Positions 1 through 6,189 of a stretch of DNA of 17,470 nucleotides are shown piece by piece (position 1 is the stretch's first letter; each line of letters begins with the position of its first letter). Source of the stretch: Nitrososphaerota archaeon. Lineage in GTDB: Archaea > Thermoproteota > Nitrososphaeria > Nitrososphaerales > JACQRY01. Below the pieces are notes generated by a model, which worked only from the letters and a program-made list of their open reading frames with translations, searched no databases and was not told the DNA's origin. The stretch spans positions 1-17,470 of the forward strand of contig JACQRY010000228.1 of NCBI GenBank assembly GCA_016206275.1. The letters run 5' to 3'. A program made the position numbers and the translations under genes.

Positions 1-64
1 GAGCCAAGATATCTAGGATGACTCGGACCTCTTTGTTTTGCAGATTATGCTCCTTCAAACACAT
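1..64 (-). CDS. Possible 5' end of a gene running off the left edge
   Basis: On the minus strand an ATG at 64 opens a frame that stays open for 21 codons to the window edge, giving a peptide that begins MCLKEHNLQNKEVRVILDIL. The region from about residue 10 looks helical and resembles the first helix of many winged-helix proteins, but it is too short to assign. An AT-rich stretch lies about 20-26 bases upstream. It is divergent from the Sm-like gene at 233. Nothing beyond the open frame supports it, so it may be chance. Confidence 0.25.
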   Translation of the reverse strand, partial: MCLKEHNLQNKEVRVILDILA

Positions 65-177
65 GGTTCAGCGTGTGGACTCTAGATAAGCCTATTCTTG
101 CGGTGCGTCCGCTATTGTTTGGTAAGCTGTTGGTGTTGGGTGCATCGTTTTCCATTTAGTTTTACACGCTCTGTAAG

Positions 178-186
178 CATAAATAA
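178..186 (+). promoter_or_regulatory. TATA-box promoter of the lsm-rpl37e operon
   Basis: The sequence CATAAATAA is a good archaeal TATA box. Transcription starting about 26 bases downstream (around 208) would give a leader of about 25 bases before the ATG at 233. No strong Shine-Dalgarno motif is visible; only a purine run GAGAAGGGA lies just ahead of the ATG. Called from sequence alone. Confidence 0.5.
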
Positions 187-232
187 GGGGAGCATTCACG
201 GTGTCGCCAAGAGACGCTGAGAAGGGATATCG

Positions 233-463
233 ATGTCCGTAGACATGGCAGTGAAGGTCTTGGATGAGAGCTTGGGTAAAGTGGTGTTGATCAAGCTTAA
301 GGGTGGTAAAGCCCTGAGAGGAGTCTTGCAGGGCTTTGACCAGCATATGAATCTCGTCCTTGAGAACTCCGAGGAAATTGTTGAGGAGGGCAAGACCAAC
401 GGCTTGGGCACCATCATAGTTAGGGGAGATAACGTGGTGATAATCTCACCTCCTCCCGGCTAG
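233..463 (+). CDS. Sm-like archaeal RNA-binding protein (SmAP/LSm)
   Basis: A 76-residue protein with both halves of the Sm fold. Sm1 covers roughly residues 15-50 (strands around GKVVLIKLKGGKALRGVLQG, then the FDQHMNLVLENS turn), and Sm2 covers roughly 57-72 with the RNA-contacting IVRGDNV signature. Archaeal Sm proteins form six- or seven-membered rings that bind U-rich RNA and take part in RNA processing and stability. Length is normal for the family. The ATG at 233 follows a TATA box at the right distance; a second in-frame ATG at 245 is possible. The next gene, encoding L37e, starts 12 bases after the stop, an arrangement widely conserved in archaea that supports one operon. Confidence 0.96.
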   Translation: MSVDMAVKVLDESLGKVVLIKLKGGKALRGVLQGFDQHMNLVLENSEEIVEEGKTNGLGTIIVRGDNVVIISPPPG

Positions 464-475
464 AGTTGATTTAGT

Positions 476-640
476 GTGACTAAGGGGACGACAAGTTTCG
501 GCGGGAGAGGACGCAAGAAGGTACACATAATGTGCCGTAGGTGTGGGAAACGAACTTTCCATCTTCGTAACAAGCGGTGTTCATCCTGTGGGTTTGGGGC
601 CTCGCCTAAGCTAAGAGATTACCGGTGGATGACTGCGTAG
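476..640 (+). CDS. rpl37e: Ribosomal protein L37e (eL37)
   Basis: A 54-residue basic protein of the large ribosomal subunit. The start is GTG at 476 (MTKGTTSFGGRGRKKVHIMC) and the stop is TAG at 638-640. It carries the eL37 C4 zinc finger: Cys20 and Cys23 (CRRC), then Cys35 and Cys38 (CSSC), followed by GFGASPKLRDYRW near the C-terminus, a hallmark of the family. Eukaryotic and archaeal eL37 bind 23S/28S rRNA near the 5.8S-like region. It lies 12 bases after the Sm-like gene and should be co-transcribed with it. Its small size makes it easy to miss by automatic length cut-offs. Confidence 0.96.
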   Translation: MTKGTTSFGGRGRKKVHIMCRRCGKRTFHLRNKRCSSCGFGASPKLRDYRWMTA

Positions 641-709
641 CTGCTCCTGCTACTACTGAAAGTTTAACTAGACATTGACTTGTGGTTAGAGTAATCTTTG
701 TGGGAACCT

Positions 710-1348
710 ATGGATCTTCTAACGCTTCTCGGAGTGGCTGGGGGAGGTGTGGCAGCTGGAGCTGTTGTAGTCTTCTATTCTAGGGGCAGGAGTGTTTCCA
801 AGTCTGTGAAGATGCCCGTTCTTGAGTTTGCTTCGACCCGTTCCTTGGCGAAGAGCATTGAGAAAGTTGAGTTGGAGAAGCGTAAGCGGGAGATGAAAGC
901 TTTGTCGGTGGAGAAGGAGATGTTGACTGGTGCTATTGGAAGAGTGTTTGAAGCTGAGGCTGAGGGTAGATTGACTAGGGAGGAGCGGGAGCAGCTTGTT
1001 GGGAAATATCGTGGGCAACTTCGGATTGTGGAGGAGAAGATTGAGAATACTGATGTATTCATTGAGGTTGGCGACTTGGAGCAGCTGAGGGAGGAGTTGG
1101 TTGGTCTCTTCGATAGGAAAATGGGGCAGATTGAGAGCAGGCTCACTGACGCGAAGAGCAGGCTGAAGGCGGTTAAGGGGCCGGCTCCTGTTGAACATAT
1201 GGCTCCTAAGCCTCAGGAAGAGAAACCTCTGGAGAAGAAGACGGAGGAAAAGAAGGTTAAGCCTGAGGTTGACGAGAGGGTTAAGGCTGTTAGGGATGAG
1301 GTTCTTGAGGCTCTTGCAAGGCTTGAGCAGATGGATGTAGAGAGCTAG
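710..1348 (+). CDS. Membrane-anchored coiled-coil protein, unknown function
   Basis: About 212 residues from ATG 710; an in-frame TTG at 698 would add four residues. The N-terminus is a single hydrophobic segment of about 20 residues (LLTLLGVAGGGVAAGAVVVF), followed by a basic SRGRSVSKSVK stretch, so the rest probably faces the cytoplasm. Roughly residues 45-165 are rich in Glu, Lys, Arg and Leu with heptad-like spacing (long coiled coil), then comes a charged Pro/Lys/Glu linker (PKPQEEKPLEKKTEEKK) and a short C-terminal helix. I do not recognise a family. It lies between eL37 and ribose-5-phosphate isomerase, 5 bases from the latter's earliest possible start, so it is probably in the same transcript. 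A scaffold or membrane-organising role is possible but unproven. Confidence 0.8.
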   Translation: MDLLTLLGVAGGGVAAGAVVVFYSRGRSVSKSVKMPVLEFASTRSLAKSIEKVELEKRKREMKALSVEKEMLTGAIGRVFEAEAEGRLTREEREQLVGKYRGQLRIVEEKIENTDVFIEVGDLEQLREELVGLFDRKMGQIESRLTDAKSRLKAVKGPAPVEHMAPKPQEEKPLEKKTEEKKVKPEVDERVKAVRDEVLEALARLEQMDVES

Positions 1349-1389
1349 AGCGGTTGTATGGATCTGCGCGGCAAGTTTCGAGTGTTTTG

Positions 1390-2091
1390 ATGGTGGTTAG
1401 ATTGGGCTTAGAGGATGCTTTAGCCAAGATGGCTGAGCTGGCTTTGAAGCATGTAGCTGGAGCAGAAGTTATTGGTCTGGGGAGCGGTGCAACGGTTGCT
1501 CGCTTTGTTGAGAGGCTCGGTGACCACGTAGGTAAGTTGAAGAGGTCTGTCAGAGTTATTCCTTCTTCGTTTCAGATTCAGCTGGTTGCTGAGAAGGCAG
1601 GATTGGAGTTGGCTTCGGCCAGCCTTATTCCAGTGATCGGCTTGGCTGTGGATGGAGCGGATCAAATTGATTCGCGTTTTAACATGATCAAGGGTGGGGG
1701 CGGAGCGTTGCTCCGTGAGGAGGTTATTTTGCAGGCTGCTAAGAGGCGGGTGATTCTTGCTGACGAGAAGAAGTATGTTGATGTGTTAAGCAGGTCTATT
1801 CCAGTGGAAGTTGTGCCTTTTGCTAGAACTCAGGTGGAGGCGAGACTCCGGAAGATAGGTGGAAAGCCAGTGTTACGGGTTCTTAGCAAGGGTTATCCTT
1901 ATGTTACTGAGAATGGTAATTTGATCTTTGACACTGATTTTGGTGTCATAAGGGAACCTAAGCGGCGCAGCGTTGAGATCAAGAGCATACCCGGCGTAAT
2001 GGCCTCAGGAATTTTTGTTGGAGCGGGAGACATTTTTTACGTGGCTAAGAGCAGTGGTAGAGTCGAGACCCGCAAAGCTAGGCCTATTTAG
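1390..2091 (+). CDS. rpiA: Ribose-5-phosphate isomerase A
   Basis: Interconverts ribose 5-phosphate and ribulose 5-phosphate, supplying ribose for nucleotides. From ATG 1390 the protein has 233 residues, typical for RpiA; an in-frame TTG at 1354 would add 12 residues without family resemblance, so I prefer 1390. Visible motifs are the phosphate loop GLGSGAT (about residues 29-35), VDGADQID holding the catalytic Asp residues (about 87-94), and KGGGGALLREE (about 101-111) with the conserved Lys and Glu. The C-terminal part GVIREPKRRSVEIKSIPGV matches the family end. It follows the coiled-coil gene closely and is likely co-transcribed with it. Confidence 0.95.
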   Translation: MVVRLGLEDALAKMAELALKHVAGAEVIGLGSGATVARFVERLGDHVGKLKRSVRVIPSSFQIQLVAEKAGLELASASLIPVIGLAVDGADQIDSRFNMIKGGGGALLREEVILQAAKRRVILADEKKYVDVLSRSIPVEVVPFARTQVEARLRKIGGKPVLRVLSKGYPYVTENGNLIFDTDFGVIREPKRRSVEIKSIPGVMASGIFVGAGDIFYVAKSSGRVETRKARPI

Positions 2092-2144
2092 AACCCGGAG
2101 GGCTTGCAGCTAACCTTTGGTATTACTGTCATCAGTTGTAGGGT

Positions 2145-2236
2145 TGATGAGAAGGTTTGGGTTTTGGTGTCTGGTGCTTGAGCCGGTGTGCGGTGTGTAG
2201 GCCTATAGGCAATATAAAGACTGATGAGAAAGTTTG
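2145..2236. repeat. Imperfect 15-bp direct repeat
   Basis: TGATGAGAAGGTTTG at 2145-2159 is repeated as TGATGAGAAAGTTTG at 2222-2236, 14 of 15 bases identical, 77 bases apart. The two copies flank the palindrome and TATA element at 2201-2220. The stretch 2092-2274 between rpiA and the next gene holds no convincing reading frame. Confidence 0.5.
2201..2220 (+). promoter_or_regulatory. Perfect 10-bp palindrome abutting a TATA box
   Basis: GCCTATAGGC (2201-2210) is a perfect palindrome placed directly upstream of AATATAAAGA, a good archaeal TATA box. Transcription would begin near 2240. The only start nearby is an ATG at 2237 that opens just 13 codons. Any longer transcript would run antisense into the convergent gene at 2275-2769. 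The palindrome sits where TFB would bind and could be a repressor site. Confidence 0.35.
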
Positions 2237-2274
2237 ATGGCGGTTCTTGACTCTTGCATGAGGTTATTTGCGCC

Positions 2275-2769
2275 TTAATGGTTTGAGGCTGGACTTGAGT
2301 TAAGGGGCTCCATCAGTCTACGAATGGCTCGCCGCTTAACTAGTGAACGTAACCCTAAGATGGAGACGACGCTGAGAACAATGTTCATCATCGACATCAA
2401 TGGACTGCTTGCAACGGTTAAGGCTTGAACAGGGGCGTCTACCCATTCTACTGCCAGTTCCTTGATCCCCATTCTTGTTGTTTTGACTTCGTCTGAGATT
2501 GTTGTCACGGTGGTCCTTAGTCTTCCGTCGGATGCATTTGCTTTGACAAGCTGGTAGTATTGGGGCCAGCCGTCTTCCAGGGCTCTTCCTATATAGGTTA
2601 GGTGATCCAAGTGTAGCTGAAAGCCATATTTCTCAAATATTGACAGGCTCTTGCCGTTCATGATGCGTCTAAGCCGGTTAACCCTTTTCAGGGCATAGTA
2701 TTTCGCCAGGGTGTCAAGAACCATTTTTGTGAGCCCTCTGTTCTGCGCCAAGGGGAGAGATTTATCCAT
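2275..2769 (-). CDS. Hypothetical protein with C-terminal membrane segment
   Basis: A 164-residue protein with ATG at 2769. The first 110 residues are soluble and mixed, with basic helices (ALKRVNRLRRIMNGKSL) and no motif I recognise. Around residues 112-143 there is a hydrophobic stretch (VQALTVASSPLMSMMNIVLS and on to about LGL), followed by a basic tail KRRAIRR, consistent with a single C-terminal membrane anchor with the basic end inside. It is divergent from the ABC ATPase, with only 27 bases between the two start codons, and those bases hold an inverted repeat. An internal ATG at codon 16 would widen the gap. Function unknown. Confidence 0.7.
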   Translation of the reverse strand: MDKSLPLAQNRGLTKMVLDTLAKYYALKRVNRLRRIMNGKSLSIFEKYGFQLHLDHLTYIGRALEDGWPQYYQLVKANASDGRLRTTVTTISDEVKTTRMGIKELAVEWVDAPVQALTVASSPLMSMMNIVLSVVSILGLRSLVKRRAIRRLMEPLNSSPASNH

Positions 2770-2787
2770 ACCTTTGGAAGGGTATGG
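2766..2787. repeat. Inverted repeat in the divergent start-start spacer
   Basis: CCATACC (2766-2772) and GGTATGG (2781-2787) are perfect 7-bp arms around an 8-base loop. The repeat covers the ATG of the minus-strand gene (2767-2769) and lies just ahead of the GTG at 2797 on the plus strand. It could be an operator shared by both genes or an RNA hairpin affecting their translation. Confidence 0.4.
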
Positions 2788-2796
2788 AGGGAGAGG

Positions 2797-3546
2797 GTGG
2801 TTTTTGTGACTGACGTTGTTATTCAGAATGTAGGCAAGTCCTTCAAAGAAGTGGTGGCGGTCGACAGTGTCAGCATCGATGTGAAGCAGGGGGAACTCTA
2901 CGGGATCCTGGGGCAGACAGGTGCTGGGAAGACCACTCTTCTCAGAATGATCGCAGGCTTAGATAAGCCTGATCGCGGAGTCATCCTGATAGGTGGTGTT
3001 CCGAGAGAGAAGATTCGTGTGGGAAGCGGGGATGTTCAGATTGTTTTCCAAGACTTCGCGTTATGGCCTCACATGACTGTTTCGCAGAACCTTAGCTTCC
3101 CCCTGAAACAGAGGAAACTTTCAGGCAAAGAGATCATGGATAGGGTGGGTGAAGTCTCCTCTAAGATCGGGTTGCCTACCCATCTTCACAGCAGGACGCC
3201 TAGCCAGCTCTCTGATGGGCAGCGTCAGATGGTGGCCATCGGCAGGGCTTTGGTTGTGAACCCAAAGGTTCTTCTTCTGGATGAGCCTTTTTCCCACCTG
3301 GACCCGATAACCAAGCTGAAGATCCGCGACGAGTTGATCAGGATGCAGCATTCAGATAGGTTGACCATCATCATGGTTACCCATCAGCTCAGTGATGCTA
3401 TGGCTTTGGCTGACCGGATAGCTGTGATGCTGGACGGCCGGATTCTTCAGGTGTCTACTCCGGATGATTTGAATAGGGAGCAGAGCGACCCCTATGTCTC
3501 GGCGTATATTCGCAGCTACTCTCTTCTACCCAAGAGAAAAGCTTGA
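2797..3546 (+). CDS. ABC transporter ATP-binding protein (orphan ATPase)
   Basis: A 249-residue nucleotide-binding domain. It has Walker A GQTGAGKTT (residues 39-47), the Q-loop in VFQDFALWPHMTV (about 84-95), signature LSDGQRQ (138-144, Asp where LSGGQ has Gly), Walker B VLLLDEP (158-164), a D-loop SHLD, and H-loop His196 in MVTHQ. The sequence resembles the importer group that energises iron, polyamine, sugar or sulfate uptake, but it lacks the C-terminal TOBE domain common there. GTG 2797 follows GGAGG (2786-2790) by six bases, a rare clear ribosome-binding site in this window; GTG 2806 is an alternative. No permease is adjacent. The binding protein at 6190 could be a partner only by inference. 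Confidence 0.93.
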   Translation: MVFVTDVVIQNVGKSFKEVVAVDSVSIDVKQGELYGILGQTGAGKTTLLRMIAGLDKPDRGVILIGGVPREKIRVGSGDVQIVFQDFALWPHMTVSQNLSFPLKQRKLSGKEIMDRVGEVSSKIGLPTHLHSRTPSQLSDGQRQMVAIGRALVVNPKVLLLDEPFSHLDPITKLKIRDELIRMQHSDRLTIIMVTHQLSDAMALADRIAVMLDGRILQVSTPDDLNREQSDPYVSAYIRSYSLLPKRKA

Positions 3547-3615
3547 ACGGTTTCCGGGCGCAACTGTTATGTATGCGGCTGGCATTAGTTGTAGAAACAG
3601 ATCTAGTGGCTGACC

Positions 3616-4104
3616 ATGGAGAATTTCCGTAAAATGGTGGAAGAAAATATTGTCTCTAACGCCAAGTGTTACAGGCATTGCGACGAAGCCATATCATTCA
3701 GAGAGTTAGCGGAGCAGGAAGACAGGCTCGTTGGCGCATACGTATGCTCGGGAAACTATGTTTCCAGAGTAGTCTACTTCAGCCCAAAGATGGATCTGGA
3801 TTTGGAGTGGTTCAAGAAGACTTTGGCTGCAAACATACCGGGGGCCATGATCAGGAACAAGGAGATACGGGTTGCGACCCGTCATCCTTGGGAAAACGCC
3901 GTCAAAGCAGAAGAATTTGCAAAGCAGAATAATTCTCCTTTAACGCCCTTTATCACTAGGCAGGTCTACTGGACACCTCCTAAAGCAGCATCTGGGGAAG
4001 ATGCTCAGGGACCCTTTGTCTGCTCCAATTGTAAGAAGTTCTTCATGCAAAGTGTTCGAGAGGGTTTGAAGACTTGCCCCGATTGCCGGCAACGGGGCTT
4101 CTAA
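3616..4104 (+). CDS. Cys-rich protein with C-terminal zinc ribbon, unknown
   Basis: A 162-residue protein with ATG at 3616. The N-terminal part has CYRHC (Cys18, Cys22) and Cys44, in a region that could be an alpha/beta domain (LVGAYVCSGNYVSRVVYFSP). The C-terminus is a zinc ribbon: CSNC (Cys136, Cys139) and CPDC (Cys154, Cys157), 14 residues apart. The middle contains a Trp/His-rich segment (RVATRHPWENAVKAEEFAKQ). I do not recognise the family; a nucleic-acid-binding or metal-binding role is possible. It lies 69 bases after the ABC ATPase and its stop overlaps the convergent thioredoxin-like gene's stop by four bases. Confidence 0.8.
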   Translation: MENFRKMVEENIVSNAKCYRHCDEAISFRELAEQEDRLVGAYVCSGNYVSRVVYFSPKMDLDLEWFKKTLAANIPGAMIRNKEIRVATRHPWENAVKAEEFAKQNNSPLTPFITRQVYWTPPKAASGEDAQGPFVCSNCKKFFMQSVREGLKTCPDCRQRGF

Positions 4105-4460
4105 GATCTACCCTCAATCACAGGTTTCTGGTTACTTAATAGATCCCTATACCAGTTGCTCTTGAACAGGTTTTCCAGCTTGGCTTTCGTTACTCGCACA
4201 CCTTCAGAGTAACCGGTGAAGACGTGTTGAACTCTTCCATCGGCATATTCAAGGAAGATCTGTGGGATGGTGTAGTCTTCTGACCAGTCTCCATGTTTCA
4301 AGACGACGTCATCGGCCTGCTTCTCCTGCTCCCTGATGTCTATGTCTAAGACTCTGACTGGTACTTTCAGATCTTTGGCCATTTTTTGAGCTGCTTCTAG
4401 GCCTGGTGGGTCGCAGTGGGGGCACCAGTGGGCCATTACTATGGTGACTTGTTTGATCAT
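4101..4460 (-). CDS. Thioredoxin/glutaredoxin-like protein
   Basis: A 119-residue thioredoxin-fold protein. The active site is HWCPHC near the N-terminus (Cys13 and Cys16) after the first strand KQVTIVMA, and the cis-proline sits in YTIPQIFL (Pro66). CPHC is the dithiol of DsbA and several archaeal redoxins. No signal peptide is seen, so it should be cytoplasmic. The middle (DIDIREQEKQADDVVLKHGD) is an insertion-like helix compared with plain glutaredoxins. Expected role is thiol-disulfide exchange; its partner is unknown. It is convergent with the Cys-rich zinc-ribbon gene, sharing the bases 4101-4104. The start is ATG 4460. Confidence 0.88.
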   Translation of the reverse strand: MIKQVTIVMAHWCPHCDPPGLEAAQKMAKDLKVPVRVLDIDIREQEKQADDVVLKHGDWSEDYTIPQIFLEYADGRVQHVFTGYSEGVRVTKAKLENLFKSNWYRDLLSNQKPVIEGRS

Positions 4461-4880
4461 GGGTTGTTGACTGTTGATTACTTGGTGGATGTTGGAATTA
4501 TGTTTTTCTCGTTGCTGCCAATTGTTGGTGTGGGCTTTCTCTTTTTGTGTTGAATCGGTGTTAAGCGAGTCGATTTGAATGGTGACGGTTTCTAGATGAG
4601 GATGTTGAGTCCTCTTAGGAGTTGTATGTCTGTTTCTTGCCTTGAAGTTTTCTGGCCACCTTGGGTAGTAGCGTAAGTTTAGCGTGGAAGCGCGTAAGCT
4701 TGAAGTTCTCGAGGTTGCCCTGGCCCATACAAAAATGGGTTCACAGGAGAAAACGTGGATAGCGGCGCTGATGTGTGGGAGGACGACTAACCCTGTCTAC
4801 CTTGAGCTCGAACCCTGCAAGTGCGCAGACTTCTCATTAAACCAGCCTCATGCAGACCCAAGGTCTAGGAAACCCTGTTT
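4461..4880. other. 420-base gap with no convincing gene
   Basis: This stretch lies upstream of the thioredoxin-like gene and downstream of the DUF1989 gene, both on the minus strand. It is T/G-rich on the plus strand up to about 4680. A plus-strand frame from GTG 4684 enters the DUF1989 gene on the opposite strand and has no family resemblance, so I do not call it. A weak AT-rich element near 4492-4505 could be the promoter of the thioredoxin-like gene. I see no RNA gene or repeat here. Confidence 0.5.
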
Positions 4881-5846
4881 TTACAACCAGCCCAATGGGA
4901 TCTTCGCCCAATCTCGACTCCTCGCCCTATGTACCGTGCACCATCCCATAACGCCTCTCCTAACAACATCTCCTTCATCCGTCCCAAAGCCGGTTCGAAG
5001 AATCTCCTTGATAATATCGTATTCTCTTTCTGGTATATCGACCTCAAAATACTCGTCTCGTAGTGGGTAATTGATGAAATGATGTTTAAAATTTGGAACT
5101 GGTTCTAACTCTCTCTCAGCCCGTATCTTGCTTACCCGGAAGTCTTTGGGAACCCGCTGCTGATTCCTGAAGCTTCCCGCCCTCGCCATTATTCTTGACG
5201 CCAAATTCGAAGTATCCTTCGACGCTTCATACACTTCGACCTGGATTGGTTTTAGGGAGTAATTATTCGTCGGAACCACGTCAGAGCCGCAGGTGGCTGG
5301 CACAGCTAGGATATCGAAGACTGCAAGCAGATCAACATGATCTCCTTTTCTCCCCGGGTTGGGTCCTGGGTTTCGATATCTGCCGGCGCTATCCCACTCA
5401 GTGTACATCCAGATGTTGAACGAGGCATGGACATCGTCGGGCGTCAAACCGTATTCAGCGATACATTCAGCTAACGTATCCTGACAATTAGTATGGATCT
5501 CGAAACCGTTCCTCGCCTCAAAGAGAGTTGCGTGGCATGCTCTGCCCAGTATGTCCGTAACGCATGTTGGTGGCATTTCGATAATTCCGAGCATAGGTCT
5601 GTACCTAGGCGGATTCGAGAAGATTATGTCCGTTTTCTTGGGTCTGAAGCCGGTGGTCGATCTGATAGCCCCAACCTCCATATGCTCCTTATGATCGTGG
5701 AGGTTGAAGGCGTTGAAGTCAACGCATTGACCGCCTTCTTCCATCTGCGTTAATCTTAGGATCTCTCCTTGCTGAACGGGTAGAGCTCTGCCTGATACAG
5801 GCTGGAGTGTAAGGTCTAGTCTCTTGGAACCATAGTTAAGCGTCAA
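4881..5846 (-). CDS. DUF1989 protein (carboxyguanidine deiminase / UAAP family) with RHH-like C-terminus
   Basis: A 321-residue protein from TTG 5846. Residues about 12-208 match the DUF1989 domain: GGQCVDFNAFN (38-48), CHATLF (104-109), HTNCQDTLAE (118-127), FNIWM (143-147), and DILAVPATCGSD (178-189), whose conserved Cys/His/Asp positions form the family's metal site. Family members next to the urea/guanidine carboxylase (UAAP1/2) are known to be carboxyguanidine deiminase subunits, but no such carboxylase lies here, so the substrate is open. Residues 209-321 are an extra domain not usual in the family; residues 267-305 (FEVDIPEREYDIIKEILRTG, then FGTDEGDVVRRGV) have a strand-helix-helix pattern like the 49-residue protein encoded just upstream. 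The two genes overlap by 11 bases, implying translational coupling. Confidence 0.85.
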   Translation of the reverse strand: MTLNYGSKRLDLTLQPVSGRALPVQQGEILRLTQMEEGGQCVDFNAFNLHDHKEHMEVGAIRSTTGFRPKKTDIIFSNPPRYRPMLGIIEMPPTCVTDILGRACHATLFEARNGFEIHTNCQDTLAECIAEYGLTPDDVHASFNIWMYTEWDSAGRYRNPGPNPGRKGDHVDLLAVFDILAVPATCGSDVVPTNNYSLKPIQVEVYEASKDTSNLASRIMARAGSFRNQQRVPKDFRVSKIRAERELEPVPNFKHHFINYPLRDEYFEVDIPEREYDIIKEILRTGFGTDEGDVVRRGVMGWCTVHRARSRDWAKIPLGWL

Positions 5847-5985
5847 GATGCCCTTCCTCTTTGAGCCATTTTTCGAAGACGGATCTTATTACCCCGGGAT
5901 ATGTCTCTCCGAAGTGTTTCTCTTGCAACAGCTTGTCCAGCAATTGCTTTTGCTGCTGGTTAAATCCAACTCTTAGCTTCACCAT
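5836..5985 (-). CDS. 49-aa ribbon-helix-helix-like protein coupled to DUF1989
   Basis: A small gene below usual length cut-offs. ATG 5985 to TAA at 5836-5838 gives 49 residues. A short strand (KLRVGF) is followed by helix 1 (NQQQKQLLDKLLQEKH), a turn FGETYPG, and helix 2 (VIRSVFEKWLKEEG), the pattern of a ribbon-helix-helix (CopG/Arc-type) domain. It ends inside the start of the DUF1989 gene (11-base overlap, different frame). A TATA box (CATATATG at 6012-6019) lies about 33 bases ahead of the ATG. The same pattern recurs at the C-terminus of DUF1989, so the peptide may be a DNA-binding regulator of the locus or a subunit that pairs with that domain. Real gene likely; exact role not known. 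Confidence 0.72.
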   Translation of the reverse strand: MVKLRVGFNQQQKQLLDKLLQEKHFGETYPGVIRSVFEKWLKEEGHLDA

Positions 5986-6011
5986 GGTGCAAGCAACTTC
6001 GTCTTGTCACT

Positions 6012-6019
6012 CATATATG
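6012..6019 (-). promoter_or_regulatory. TATA box for the RHH-DUF1989 operon
   Basis: CATATATG, read on the minus strand, lies 27-34 bases ahead of the ATG at 5985, placing transcription start within about 10 bases of the start codon. It is one of two divergent promoters in the 5986-6189 spacer. Confidence 0.45.
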
Positions 6020-6092
6020 TCTACTCAAGAGACACTAGCTTCGTAAAGCTTAGGGACACATCCCTCATGGGATTATGATAGTATGATCGGGT

Positions 6093-6125
6093 ATAGCATC
6101 GCTCCCACGGCTATGAAGATGCTAT
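6093..6125. repeat. Inverted repeat in divergent promoter region
   Basis: ATAGCATC (6093-6100) and GATGCTAT (6118-6125) are perfect 8-bp arms 17 bases apart, with imperfect similarity continuing outward (TGATAGTATGATC on the left, GGTATCATCA on the right). It lies between the two divergent TATA boxes, 31 bases upstream of the one for the binding-protein gene, a fitting place for an operator. Confidence 0.45.
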
Positions 6126-6155
6126 CTTATGGTATCATCATTTTACGCCACATGG

Positions 6156-6165
6156 CTTATATAAT
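6156..6165 (+). promoter_or_regulatory. TATA box of the solute-binding protein gene
   Basis: CTTATATAAT is centred about 30 bases upstream of ATG 6190, so the transcript should begin at or within a few bases of the start codon (leaderless mRNA). No Shine-Dalgarno sequence precedes the ATG, which agrees. Confidence 0.6.
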
Positions 6166-6189
6166 TCAGAGGGTTTTTAGCGTACTGCT

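Noticed and set aside
719..1198. Long minus-strand frames opposite the coiled-coil gene
   Set aside because: They are Leu/Ser/Pro-rich shadows of the Glu/Lys-rich coiled-coil coding on the plus strand.
2145..2224. TGATGA and CTGA elements suggesting a C/D-box guide RNA
   Set aside because: Only one weak C box and one D box, 80 bases apart, without internal D'/C' boxes or a closing stem.
4684..5070. Plus-strand 128-codon frame with several Cys residues
   Set aside because: Half of it is antisense to the DUF1989 coding region, and the remainder shows no family resemblance or promoter.
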